Below are positions 43,893 through 55,284 of a DNA stretch of 64,000 bases, piece after piece. Origin of the DNA: Larix kaempferi (taxonomy: Eukaryota; Streptophyta; Pinopsida; Pinales; Pinaceae); the NCBI GenBank assembly GCA_027924585.1, contig BSBM01000646.1, positions 1,547,501-1,611,500 of the forward strand. The letters are read 5' to 3'. The position numbers and the translations under genes were made by a program. The notes beneath the pieces are model-generated. The model made no database searches and was not told the DNA's origin. It saw nothing but the letters and a program-made list of their open reading frames with translations. The first letter of the stretch is position 1, and every line of letters starts with the position of its first letter.

Positions 43893-46754
43893 TTGCTGCT
43901 TCAGTCATCTCACTCTGCTCTGCAATCGGTGGAACTAATTTGGCCACGAACTCATTATATGTACCGAACAACTGTTCCATTACTTCTCTTGTATCTTGTT
44001 CAACTTGTTGTACTGTCTCAAGTAGTGCTGGAGTTATCTCTTCTCCAATCTATCCCTGTACCTGCTCCTGGTTGTCGCGCAGTTCCTTCAGCTTGTCTTC
44101 TATCTGCTGCGACACTGTTGTAGCATCCTCTAGGAGTTGCTTTGACTGATTATCCATCTCATTCTCTTTCTCTCTTAATGCCTGGACTTCCTTCTTCAAG
44201 CCTGATATTTCCTTATACCTGGACAGCCTCTCCCTGGGTGGTAGAGCCTTAAGCTTTGCGTCCAACTTCTCTAGAGTGGTCTGCTTTCTTTTATCGTTGT
44301 ATTTACTTGCAGTAGCCCTTGATCCTCTTCAAGGGCAGTGAATGCCTTCAAGACTTTTTCCAAGAGATCTTGGCACTTAGCCATATCACTCATTATGCTC
44401 TATGCAGCAACACTCACTGCTTGCTCTCTTAACTGTTGCTCAGTTAATGGCATCTGCATGTTCAATATTTCCTTCAGCGTGGCAAGATCGGTCTCATAAA
44501 AAATCTCTTTATCTTGCATCTCCGACTTCAAGGATCTCACCTTGTCTCTGATCCTCAGAACTGTGTCCGCAGGATCATCCTGGAGTTCTACCCCTTCAAT
44601 ATCTTGGGCAACCGTGGATATGGTATCCTCCAATTGTTTCCAGTGGTCTTGCTCATCATGCAACTGCATGTCTGCGCGCAACTTGAGCTATATGTTTGCT
44701 ACAGTGGGCCTCGCTTGTGACTTCATCGACTCTACTATTCTTTCATGCATCTCCTCGACAATCTGTGTGTGGATGAAGTGCAAGCCTGGTAAGGGGATTT
44801 TTTCCAAGTTGAGCTCTACCCGCTGGACACCCTTTGTGTCCAGGACGATCTATTCTTCCATTGGCAATGCAATAGCCAATGGGTCCACATGGACAATCCT
44901 GGTCTTAGAAGGCAGCGTTATGGCTAGCTGCGACGGCGTTTGCTGCGAGGTTCCTACCGACTTCCCTTCAACTCTTACTTCGCGCGACAAGGTTATGCTC
45001 TTTTGGACCTTGTCAATTTTCTTCATAAGACCTTGCAGTGCGAGCCTAGTCTTTTGCAGGTCATCCTGGATGACCTTATCCTTTTTGTCTTTGTCAGTCA
45101 TGAGGTCCCCCATTTGCTTTGAGACCCTTTCTGCAATCATGTCAAAGTCTTCTTCATTCAGTACTGTCTCAGATTGACTCTTTGTGGCCTTCACCTTCTT
45201 CCATGCCTTCGGCTTCTGTGAGGTCTCAGGCTCTTTCTGCTTTCCTGTTTCTTCAACAATCAAGCATGACAGGGGGATTGGCTCGTCTTCGTCAGATTCT
45301 ATCTCAACATCCATGACTTCAACATGGAAGTCAGCAAGCCAATCCTTCGTGAAGATTTTAATGTCATTCTCATACATATGGTAGTTGCCCGGGTACCATT
45401 CTGGCTTCTTCATCTTTGCTTTGGGTGAAATAAAAATACATTGCATGTCAGCCTGAAAATCAAGAATGCGAATGTATTTCGACGTTACCTGCTTTGTGAT
45501 ACGGGCTGTCGTGGTGATCACATCGCACAACTGAATGTAATACTAATAGAAAACTTCAGTTGTCACGTGTTGTCGCTCTGTGTTGATGTTTGCCCAGAGG
45601 TTGACATAACGGAACCCTCTAGGATCGTTGGTTTTTGTGATGACACCCACATAGTCCTTTGGCTCCTTCCATCTGGACAAGGTGATGAGGATGATTAGCC
45701 ATGTAAAGTGGAACTGTCCACCATTCTCTTGTGTATCATTGAGCTCATCCAATAACTCATTAAGAAGATACTGACACAAATTTAACTCAGTGCCTTCAAT
45801 TGTTGTGGCATCGAGTAGTACTACGCCCACAAGCATCTCCAGAGGCCTGGCTGTTCTGATGAGTTTTGCTGTCAGCAGCTGGGTGATAAATATGGTCACC
45901 CTGTCTTCAATTTCTTCTATGGGAAAACCACTTTTCCCTTTCACCAATGCATGGCTTTTCTTCATCTTCTCGACAGCTTCTTTTTCCTTACTCTTCCCTT
46001 GGAAGAACTGCTTGGGATCCTTACCGCGCTTTCTTAACCCTATGATGCAGTGGATCAAATCAATGTTTATATCGACATTTCTGTCGAGCCACAAATATCC
46101 CTGGTGGATTCGCGCCATCAGCGTGCGAACCACTATATTAAGTTCTGGTGATCGATCAAAATGAGGTAGTCGGAGCAGGTTCAGCAATTCGGACTCCACT
46201 ATCGGCGTCAACCAGCTTTTGGTGACCAAGTTAAAAGTTCCCTTGGCATCCTTCTTCTAGCACAAGTACTGGTCAGGCTGGAATCGTGGGTACTTAGGCG
46301 CATGAGGCTCTTCCTTTTGCATGCCTAGGAGGTCAAAATATTCCCACTTACAGTCCAAGATCTTTCCGAGCAGGTTCTTGGCAAACTCTACATGTTTTGA
46401 AATTGGCAACAATGGGATTTCATATCTAACATTCTTGGTCAACTTAAAGAGTGGGGCATCCAACGCCCGAGGTGATATATACTTGGGTGTCAACTTCAGG
46501 GGTTTCTTCTAGAAGACCGGTGAACTTTGTGTCATCTGAACTACCTTTAGAATCTTGCTTCGTGGTGCAGTTACATCTTTCCCTTTGTCCTACATTATTG
46601 GAGTATGGCGAGGTGATCTTTTAAATGCTTGACCAGGTTCGAGTGCAACCTTCTTGGTAGGGGTTTTCATTAACTCTGCAATCCCCCCGTGCTGAAAAAA
46701 TCGGATTGCTTCTTGAAGTGTAATCTCTTCTTCTTTGTCTGGTGATTTGGACAT
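43867..46754 (-). pseudogene. Large accessory ORF 3' of integrase (unknown, coiled-coil C-terminus)
   Basis: From ATG 46754 one frame runs about 2.9 kb to TAA 43867, broken by eight TAG codons (46590, 46509, 46257, 45543, 44850, 44688, 44400, 44050) and one frameshift between 44400 and 44265. Residues 1-80 are charged. The middle holds an alpha-helical region (LLRLPHFDRSPELN, CIIGLRKRGKDP, RTARPLEMLVGVVLLDA). Then come an acidic segment and long heptad-like helices to the C-terminus (LKALPPRERLSRY, KKEVQALREKENEM). No membrane segment, zinc site or enzyme motif is visible. It occupies the env-like position of gypsy elements but does not look like an envelope protein. Function unknown. Confidence 0.7.
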
Positions 46755-47338
46755 TCACTGGCTAGAGTAGGCAACTGACTCTGAAATATGACTAAGGATT
46801 GTTAATGCAAGATTGAATGCATGAAAAATTCTAAGTGTCTGGTAACGCCCGCGAGTCCTTATGCAATGTTATTTATAGGCACAGCTGAGTCCTCCTTGCA
46901 CCTTCCAACGGCTAGATGAGCATTTAATGAGGTGTCCGTTGGCGAATTTGAACGAATCCTTCGGTCCCTTCCATTGTCAGTGTGTTCAGAACGGCTATCT
47001 TTTCGTTTAATGCTGAAGTGAGTGCTTGCAATGGTCACCTAACGGCTATTTTTTTTCAACGGCAGTGTAACGGCTATTTTTCTGAGTGTTGCGCTGAGCT
47101 ACGTGGCAAGCCATCTGCGATCCTACACAGTTACTTCGTAGTGCCAAAATTTTTCAACTGCATGTTTCCTTGTTCTTTTCTTACTTCTTCTCTTCTTTTT
47201 TTTTTTCCTTCCGCGCAGCTTCAGCAGTGCTGCGCGGTACAAACATTGTTCTACTTATCATACATGTACAGATTCTTTTACAATTCCAGTGTCCAATTTC
47301 AACTATACCTGACACTTGGAAATCTCTTCCTTTGCTTA
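46755..47338 (-). other. Spacer between pol and accessory ORF
   Basis: About 580 bp, non-coding. It contains three copies of AACGGCTATTTTT or close variants (46985-47085) and a pyrimidine tract near 47175-47210. A subgenomic promoter or splice acceptor for the accessory frame could lie here; nothing proves it. Confidence 0.5.
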
Positions 47339-50300
47339 TCATTTAGGATTTTGCGAAAAAGGGCTGTCATGATACAGCTTTAACCTGCTTCCATTTATCA
47401 AAGTTGGTAGGCTATCGCCAGCTAAATTGGCTAACTGGACTACACCAGTGTTAGTAACATGTATCACAGTATATGGACCAAGCCAATGCATCTTAAATTT
47501 ACCAGGAAACTTCATGAATTTGCTATCATAACTAGGTCACCTACCTGAAAGCACTTATTCTTTATATGGTGATCATGCCAAGATTTCTCGCGGTCTTTCT
47601 GAACTTGCTGGTGGAAGCCAGCAATGAAGCAATCTTCCTCCAACCCAATGAGGTGTAGCAACCTTTCTTCTAATGCTACGTGGTCTTCCATCCCTGTGAA
47701 CATGGCGATCCTTAAACTAGGGACAATGTACTCCATTGGCATTATAGCTTTATGCCCATAAGCCAACCGAAAAGGTGTATGTCCTGTCAATTTCTTGCAT
47801 GTAGTCCTGTATGCCCATAACACAGAGGAGATGCACAGATCCCAATCATCTCTATTTACATTGCATACCTTAGTCAGTGCGTTATCCAGTATTTTATTGA
47901 AATCCTCTATAGTGCCATTCGCCTGTGGATGATATGGAGTACTGTGCTGATGACGAATGTGGAATTCCTCTATAAGTGCCTCAATGGTCTTGTTCAAAAA
48001 GTGAGTACCTTGGTCACTCATCAAAATCTTCGAACAACCAAATCTTGATAATATTTCTTCAAAAATGAACTGCGCAGCAATACTGGCACTGTAGTCCTTT
48101 ACTGGCTTTGCTTCTGCCCATTTGGTGAGGTAATCAGTAGCAGCAATAATATACCTTACACCATTTCTTTTCCCTAGTGGGTTTATAGGACCCACAAAAT
48201 CAATTGCCCATTTCTCAAACGCCTGCAAGGTCAACTGTGGGTTTAATAGAATCTCATCTCTTCGTGAAGGTTTCCCTGTCCTCTGACAGACATCACAGTT
48301 CCTACAGTGTTATTTGGAATCTTTGTGGATCGTGGGCCACCATAGCCCTGTGCACAATATCTTCTGCACAGTGGCCCTTCCTACATAGTCACCTCCCGCG
48401 ATCCCTGAATGCGCTTCTGCTAAAATAAATGGTTTCTCATGCTCTAGTATGCATCTGCGCAGGACTTCATCCGGCCCGAGTTTGTATAACTAACCTGCAA
48501 TGATAGTGAAGTCTACGGCGCACACCACTAGTTGTTTCTTCTACTGGACAGATAATTCCTGCGGTGCCAGCCTTGTTGTTAGAAAATTAATGATATCCTT
48601 ATAATAATCATCGGCAACCTGTATAGAAAATAACTGCGCATCAGGCAGACTGTCTTCAATGTTCATCGGCTCTTTTCCTTACTCAATCCTTGACAGATTA
48701 TCAGGTCCCAAGTTCAGTCTACCTGGCTTAACAATAATCTCAAAATCATATTCCTGGAATAGCAACAACCATCTGCATATGCGCCCCCCTAACACTAGCT
48801 TATTGACCAAGTATTTCAACGCAGAATGGTCAGTGAACATAAGGAAGTGCGCACCAAGAAATTAATGCCTGAATTTCTGTAGGGCATATACCATCGCAAG
48901 GCCTTCCCTCTTGGTAGTAGTATAGTTTTTTCTGTTGTTGAGAGCTTCCTACTCGAAAATGCAATAGGGTGGTCAATACCTCCTTCTCCTGGCTGAGCTA
49001 GTACGATTCCCAAAGCAATGCATGATGCATCAACATGGACATGAAATGGCTTCATCCAATGTGGAAAGACTAGAATCGACGCAGTCACCATCTTTTCTTT
49101 TAGTGTATCAAAACCTTGTTCGCATTCCGCGTTCCAGATGAACGGTGTGTCTTTCTTTAACAGCTTTTCCATTGCTGTGGTTATCTACGCGTAACCCTTT
49201 ATAAATTTTTTGTAGTATCCAGTATGGCCTAAAGTAGAGCACAACATCTTGACTGAAGTTGGTGTTGGTAAATTCACAATAATGGCAATCTTCGCAAGGT
49301 CCACCATCAGTCCTTGCTTACAAACAATGTGGCCAAGTAGAATCCCATAAGGAACACAAAAAATACACTTCTTTATATTTAAAGAGATTTGATGCTATCG
49401 ACACTTCTCAAGCATCATTTTGAGGTTCGCACAATGGTTCTTCAATAGACCAAACACAATCCAATCATCAAAATAGGCTTCAAGAAAATTATGCATAAAC
49501 TCTTTGAATGATGCGACGACCACTCTGGAAAATATGGCAGGTGCGTTCTTCAGGCCAAAAGGCATTACTGTGTACTGGAATGACCCCCATTCTATAGCAA
49601 AAGTCGTCTTATGCCTATCTGCAGGATCAATCCTGATCTGATGATATCCAGAGAAACCATCAGTAAAGGAATAGGCCTCATTCCCTCCAACATTGTCAAG
49701 CACTTCATCTGTGAAAGGAGTAGGGAATGGGTCATGCATAGAAGCATCATTCAGTTTTCTCAGATCCACACAAATCCTGATCTCACCCTTCGTTTTCTTG
49801 TCTTGAACGACCATGGGACTAATCCACTCGGACTCTTCAACAGGTTCAATTATTCCTGCTTCAAGCATCTTATCCAACTCTGTGCATACTCTTTCCTTGT
49901 AGTGCGGGTTTAGTCTGTATAGTCTCTGCTTCACAGGCTTTGCGCCTGGCTTCAAAGCTATTTTCATGACTCCTAGGTCTCCCAGAATTCCTTTCATTTC
50001 TGTAAATTTTGTCAGAAACAGCTCCTGATACTCATGCAAGGTGTCTGCGATCTCTGCAATAGTCTAATTGTCCCAATAATCTCTAATTGCTGCGAACTTC
50101 GGTTCTTCTTTTGTGCCACCTTCTGTGTTTTTACTAGTCTGCTCATATCTGAGATTTCTAACGGAGGTCCTTCTAAATTTCGCACACCCTCCGATTCTGG
50201 TATGTTTATGTTGCGCGGATCATCGTCATCATCTTCATTTTTATCATTGATGTCCTTAGCTAGGTTGTAACACTCGATAAAGTGTTCTTCATGTTCCTTC

Positions 50301-50400
50301 CATTCTGACTGTAGGTGCACAGGAATGCTACCTACCCTGAAGAATTCCTCCAATGTCATATTTCTATGAGGATAGTCTTCCCTGAATATGCATTCCTTAA
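47339..50400 (-). pseudogene. Gyp-acc pol: RT, RNase H, integrase
   Basis: RT lies at 50040-49395 (CVDLRKLNDAS, FTDGFSGYHQIR, MPFGLKNAPAIF, intact YFDD near 49465), followed by the thumb and RNase H (VDASCIALGIVLA, 49172-48816). The integrase HHCC finger (CDVCQRTGK, near 48290) and core ([23 protein letters not shown]) lie at 48234-47512; the C-terminus ends at TGA 47339. Frameshifts occur near 50012-50039, 48816-48234 and 47525. In-frame stops are mostly TAG. Catalytic residues are preserved, so loss of function is by nonsense and frameshift. Confidence 0.9.
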
Positions 50401-51055
50401 TTATCTACAATGCCTCATGGATTAGGGGATTCTCATCCTCAAAGCTGAAGTCCTTCTGGAAGTTGGCAGTCAACATTTCCCAATCAGTAGTTCCTCTGTG
50501 CAACTCCAGGTCTAGGTACCATTTCTTTGGAATGTCATCCTCCAGCGTATGTACAAATAGATGCACCCATTCTTCATATGGCCTTTTCACCCATGCCTTT
50601 GAATAGAATTCAATGTGCTGACTAGGATCTGTCTGTCCATTAAACTTCCCAAAGGGTATGGTAACCTTTTCAGAAAATCAGATCTGCATCTTAATTCTAC
50701 ATTGATCCCAAGTGGTCAATGTCTGCTTGTGTGCATTCCACCGTTTGGCGGGTGTGTCGCACAGTGCCATATCCAATGCTGGTAATCTATGCTCATCTGC
50801 AATGGCTGCATTATATTCTTGGATGAAAGTATAAACATTAGCAGAACCATCATATGTGGGAATAGGAATTACCTCCTTCCCGATCCAACGCAGTGATTTC
50901 GTAACCTACGCACACCTTCTTGCTGATACTTCATGCATCTGGCTTTGCCAATTTTCCATCCCTACCTCTGGATCAGAGACGCAGGAGCTGTCACATCTCA
51001 AGCTGAGTGTGCCATCTGTGGTAGGATTAATGTAATCTTCCTAGTTCGCTGTGAG
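50401..51055 (-). pseudogene. Second gag-like domain between protease and RT
   Basis: This segment is in frame with protease and lies before RT. It contains an IPFGKFNGQTDPSQHI segment, a WVHLFVHTLEDDIPKKW segment, WEMLTANFQKDFSF and HEAL, the pattern of a retrotransposon capsid domain. A normal capsid domain is also present at 52760-53200, so this element seems to carry two. Three TAG and one TGA interrupt the segment. I recall similar architecture in plant gypsy proteins, but could not check. Confidence 0.6.
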
Positions 51056-51472
51056 CTAGTATAGTGTGTCCAAGTCTTGAGCCTTGGATTCCTCCTGAAT
51101 CGGCTCACTGTATCTGTCACCATCTGCAGGATCCAATGGTGCAATGACCCTAAGATGCTTCCCTTCAAATATCATCTTCTTCATCTTCATATTTATGATA
51201 GCTAAGTTATCCATAGCCCAGTCAATTCCTAGTAGTGCAGGAAAAGGTTGACTATCATCCACAATCTCGATAACTTCAAAGTTTGTATGACTTTGGACTC
51301 CATCGATGTCGACTATCACGTCAGCTAACCGGCCAAAAGGTATGACTTTCTCTTGGTTAGCCATTCTCAACTGGATAGGTGACCATGACAAATTTGGTCG
51401 ACCCATTTGCTGCCATGTCTTCTTAGTTAAGACATTTACTTCAAATCCTAGATCAAGGATGATTTCATCCAT
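51056..51472 (-). pseudogene. Gyp-acc aspartic protease
   Basis: 139 codons with a retropepsin-like core: ILDLGFEVNVL (DLG in place of DSG or DTG), then FEVIEIVDD and PALLGIDWA. This segment is free of stops. It is in the same frame as the zinc-knuckle region upstream and the gag-like domain downstream, with TAG codons at both joints. Confidence 0.85.
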
Positions 51473-51754
51473 TTCAAAATCTCCAATCTACGCGGTAAGT
51501 CTCATTTCTCAGCCCGTTCTTTTATGCTTCCTTATGTGATGTACTGCGCTATTAGAAGTATTTGTGCCAGTCTGTGGCTCATACTGGTTTATGAGCTTCT
51601 AGAGCTCTACTATGGCATTTTCACTTTTTAGTAACTTCATGCAGCTTCGAAGGAACTGCGCAACGGAGGTGCTGATATCTGTCGCAGTGCTTGTTTTGTC
51701 ATAGGCCGCTAGCATGTCTTCAAAATTCTATGCTTGACTATGCAACGGGATCCT

Positions 51755-53304
51755 CTATGTTTCTGTTGCTGGTTCTCTGAAGGTATCCCGCGCATCATTA
51801 AAGACTTCCTTGTTCTTTTCTAGGTCGAAAGCAGGCATTTTTCCCAGAGCTTTCCTTATCCATTCTGTCTCAAGAGGAGGCTGCTTTGTGTGAGTCTCCC
51901 CTGACATGGACGCTTCTACTCCCCTATCACATCCTATCTGAGCGCCACTGCATGTGACCACATTGATGCTCGGGTCTACTTGTCTTTTCTCTACTATGAT
52001 CCACTTGACGTTCGTGTTTGGTGCATCCATCCATCTTCTTTTCTGCATTTCCACCTCTAGCACTGGGCAATCTTCAATAACATGCTCAAATGATTTACAA
52101 TAATTGCATTTAGTGCATGGGTTAACACAATCTCTAGATACGGGACCTGGCTGGCCACAATTATAACAAATGACTTGGCCACGGCCTCTTCCCTGCATCG
52201 GGCCAGCATTTCTTCCTCTGCCGCGGTATCCAGCACCACGACCTCTGTATCCTCCTTGGTCATATTGTGCATTCTCTTGTTTCGACTAGTTATCTTCTTG
52301 CATGCGGTACAAGCCAGTGCCTCTCATTGAGTCCATATCTCATTTTCTCTCATTCATTAGCTCATATGCGAGGCAGTTGGATTCATCATGTCCAACTGAT
52401 TTACAGAAATTGTAGTATAAATTTTTAGGTGTTTTCACATATTTCTGTATAAGATAGCAGTCTTCAGGTCTGTGTCCTATGGTTCTACAAATTTCACACC
52501 ATGGGGCCTGATTCTGATTTAACGGGTTGGGCGCACCACTATTAAGATAGTCGTGGAATAAAGGGCAATGCTCCTGGTCATGGCCTTCTCCTTTACAACC
52601 TGTACACCAGACCTCATGTCTAGGTTCATACCTTTGTTCTTTGCCATTCTTCATGCTTTGCAGCTCTAGTGTCAGGGTGGTCAGTTGGTTCTGGATCTGA
52701 GACATTCTAGAACTAGTCTCACCAATCGGCAAAGCCTCTAGCTTCATTGCGATCTCCAAGACCTCTGCCTACGATGTAATCTTCTGCTGCATCAATGGTA
52801 ATCTAATATGGGGAAACAACGCAGCAATGAACTATTCCTTGTGTTGTTCCAGGGCTATAACAAAGCTTACTTGGTCTAATAAGGTCTTGAACTTCTGATC
52901 AAACTCCCAAACCGTTTCAGTCAGTTTCTGCTTTATTTATTTCAACTTGGTTATACACTGAGATTCAGATTTAGGTTTCTTAAACTCTGCCACAAGCGCA
53001 ACTTTAATTTCTGGGGGTTTCATGGCTGTGTGGTAGAGTACTTCATGAACCAATGTAAAGCTCTATCCCTGAAAGTGGTGATGAGTTGTGCTCTCTTCAC
53101 TGCATCATCCTGGATTTGTCTTACACTCCATATTGTTATACCTCCATATTTCACAGTGTCGTACCTGCACCATAAAAAGAGCTGACGACACTTCCCCTAC
53201 TGCTTAAAACACTCAGAAGAGCAAATTGATGAGTGAACCTTGAAGGCAAACTTACCCTGAACAATTTTCACCCAGCTGAGACTTTATTTACCCAGGGTAT
53301 CGCA
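51755..53304 (-). pseudogene. Gyp-acc gag: capsid and five zinc knuckles
   Basis: The capsid domain (RDRALHWFMKY, VWEFDQKFKTLL, FIAALFPHIRLPL) is followed by a coiled stretch and five CCHC knuckles: CTGCKGEGHDQEHC, CEICRTIGHRPEDC, one whose first Cys is now Tyr/Asn-like (YNFCKSVGHDESNC), one whose His is now Pro (CYNCGQPGPVSRDC), and CNYCKSFEHVIEDC. An RGRG-rich segment lies between the third and fourth. The 5' end is cut at the Tat-B LTR. Stops, mostly TAG, interrupt it. Confidence 0.87.
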
Positions 53305-53323
53305 TGTTGCTCTGTCCTAGAGG

Positions 53324-53345
53324 CGCGGTAGTCCACACTACCGCG
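53324..53345 (+). other. Perfect inverted repeat in Tat-B U3
   Basis: CGCGGTAG and CTACCGCG are perfect complements around a 6-base loop. A further ACTACCGCG occurs near 53372. The same core recurs in the leader at 54355-54475. Confidence 0.85.
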
Positions 53346-53577
53346 TTTTTCTTTGTCCTTGCCATGCGATACTACCGCGTTATGCTCAGATCACTGGGCG
53401 CAGTACTCTTTATATAGACTTTTTTCCATGGCTTGTGGGATTTTGGATTTTTGAGAGATATTGATGGATTGGGATCCCTGATTCGATCCTAACCCATTTT
53501 CTGTGATTAGAAACCCTGATCCACTAAACTCTCCCTAGATCCACCCTTCTCTCTTGTTGGTTAACCCTAACACACAC

Positions 53578-53586
53578 TATAAAAGA
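53578..53586 (+). promoter_or_regulatory. TATA box in Tat-B 5' LTR
   Basis: CTATAAAAG, followed by GAGAGG, in a conventional LTR promoter position. Confidence 0.6.
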
Positions 53587-54114
53587 GAGGCATTCCATGG
53601 GAAAGAGGAGGACTCTTTGAAGTATCAAACTTATGATCTTGCAGCCTTGTGGAGATAGCTAGAGGAGGAAGCACTTGGAGCTAGAAGGTTTGGCTTGGAC
53701 ATCAAGCAACCTATGTAAGCATTCTTCAAGTTTGTAATAAAGATAACTTGTCTTGTTTTTCCCATTTCATGTGCATTGTATGAGTTCTTGTCATGGAATG
53801 TATCTAGTCTAGATTTGAATCTAATCTTTACTTCAAGGTATTTGGAAGCTTGTATGCTTGTCTTTGGTTGATTTCAACAGGTTCTACGTTGGAGCTTTTG
53901 GATCAAGAGCTAGAAGCGGGACAAACATCAGTTTGAAAGGTGAGTCATATCTTTCATTGTTTTTGAATACATGTAATCTTGTTGTGAAAGTTAGTTCAGG
54001 AATTTCAAGGTAGCATTTGTTTCGTTTTGTTCTTACCTTAGAGTCAGTTAGGAATCTGCTTTAAGTTAAGTGAATTTTGACTTATCCATAGGGAAAAATT
54101 CTACCAAACAAGAA

Positions 54115-54131
54115 TGGTGACTCCGCTGGTT
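54115..54131 (+). other. Tat-B primer-binding site (tRNA-Arg type)
   Basis: TGGTGACTCCGCTGG four bases after the LTR end. It differs from TGGCGACTCCGCTGG by one C to T at a CG site. Confidence 0.85.
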
Positions 54132-55284
54132 TGATTTCTTTTTGATTGATTCAGTTCACTGTCATCCATCTTTTGATTGTGATTTTTTTATCTGCTCTTC
54201 AAACCAGTCTTGATTGTTGGTCTTTTTGACCTTCTTTCATCCCTCCTCTCTGTATTTTTTCTCCCTGTGTGATCACTGAGTCCCCTGGGTCAGCAACAAC
54301 CCTGAAAACTTCATTTTCTTTTCACAAGTTGCACTTTTCCTTACCTTGCCATAGTACCGCGCCCTGATAACAGTGTACAGAGTGGTAGTACCGCGCTCTC
54401 CTAGTTAGTACCAGAGCGGTACTGTCACAATGCCGCGCTGTAGTCAGACCCTGACACGCGGTAGTGTCTGCAAATTTTTAAATTTCCCTTCCTGCTTGGT
54501 TTCCTGAATCTTTCTTTGCCTTAGATAGTGTTTACTATTGCCTGTTAATTATCCTGGTCATTTTATAGTCTGTGTGGTGCGTTTATTTACTTGTTTGTGA
54601 GCTTGATTGTTGTGTGAATTAGTGGCATTTTTTGCACACAGGGTCACCCCTTCATTTTGAGTGCATTGCTTTGATCTTCCCATCACATCCAGACCATCAC
54701 CACTGTTCTTTGTTACTGAATAGTGTAGTTTTTATAGTCACAATGTTTCCAGTATTATTATTAAAATTTCTCTTGAAAGATATCATTGGAAAACAATTGT
54801 GCTATTTTCATAAAAATGTTCTACTAGCATCATTGTGCATTAGGAAGTGAAAATTTGCATTTTTCCACATAAATTCTCATATTTGAAGCATTTTACTTGT
54901 AGGATCAGTGAATTAAAAAAGAGTGTTTATTTCAGTTTGGATTTATTTACAAAAGAAAAAAACAAAAAGTTGTTTGTTTGGGTTTTGAATTGCTTGTGAA
55001 AAATTTCATGCATTTAGATCGAAGAACTCTCTCTCTCCCATAGCTAGATTTCATCGAAGACAAGGTTTATTTTGATTCATTCTCATTTGCATGGTTTGGG
55101 TCGTCATAACACCATCAAGTTTCACGTCCATTTTCCTGATTGAGTAAATACAACCATTAAAATCAATCTCCCTAATTAAACCAACATTAACCTCACTTGA
55201 GGAAATCAAAATAATTTGGTAGTTAAGTAGGACACCGGGGATAGGCATCAAAATAATTCCCCCTTGTCATTTTCATCTGAGACA
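54132..55284 (+). other. Tat-B leader, proximal part
   Basis: Non-coding. It contains five CpG-bearing TACCGCG-type motifs in both orientations between 54355 and 54475, a position comparable to the CpG-rich minisatellite in Tat-A, then AT-rich sequence to 55280. Confidence 0.7.

Larger units (their letters stand above)
42693..53304 (-). mobile_element. Gyp-acc: gypsy element with five zinc knuckles and a 3' accessory ORF
   Basis: Read right to left: gag capsid, five zinc knuckles, DLG-type protease, a second gag-like domain, RT (YFDD), RNase H, integrase, a roughly 960-codon accessory frame, PPT and 3' LTR (42693-43865). Tat-B inserted in its gag at 53304, so its 5' LTR and gag start lie past the window. 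Decay is heavy; most in-frame stops are TAG. Confidence 0.88.
53305..54110 (+). repeat. Tat-B 5' LTR (boundaries inferred)
   Basis: About 806 bp, TGTTGCTC to CCAAACA, giving TGT...ACA ends and the same 4-base spacer to the PBS as in Tat-A. Upstream sequence is Gyp-acc gag. TATA-like boxes: TTTATATAG near 53411 and CTATAAAAG at 53578. The second LTR lies beyond the window, so the start could be off by a few bases. Confidence 0.75.

Noticed and set aside
43560-45177. Plus-strand frames of 187 and 211 codons
   Set aside because: Antisense to the LTR and the coiled-coil accessory frame; S/T/C-rich composition expected of the complement of helical coding sequence.
46982-47383. 133-codon plus-strand frame between pol and the accessory ORF
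   Set aside because: No domain, F/C/L-rich, opposite strand to the element; likely chance.
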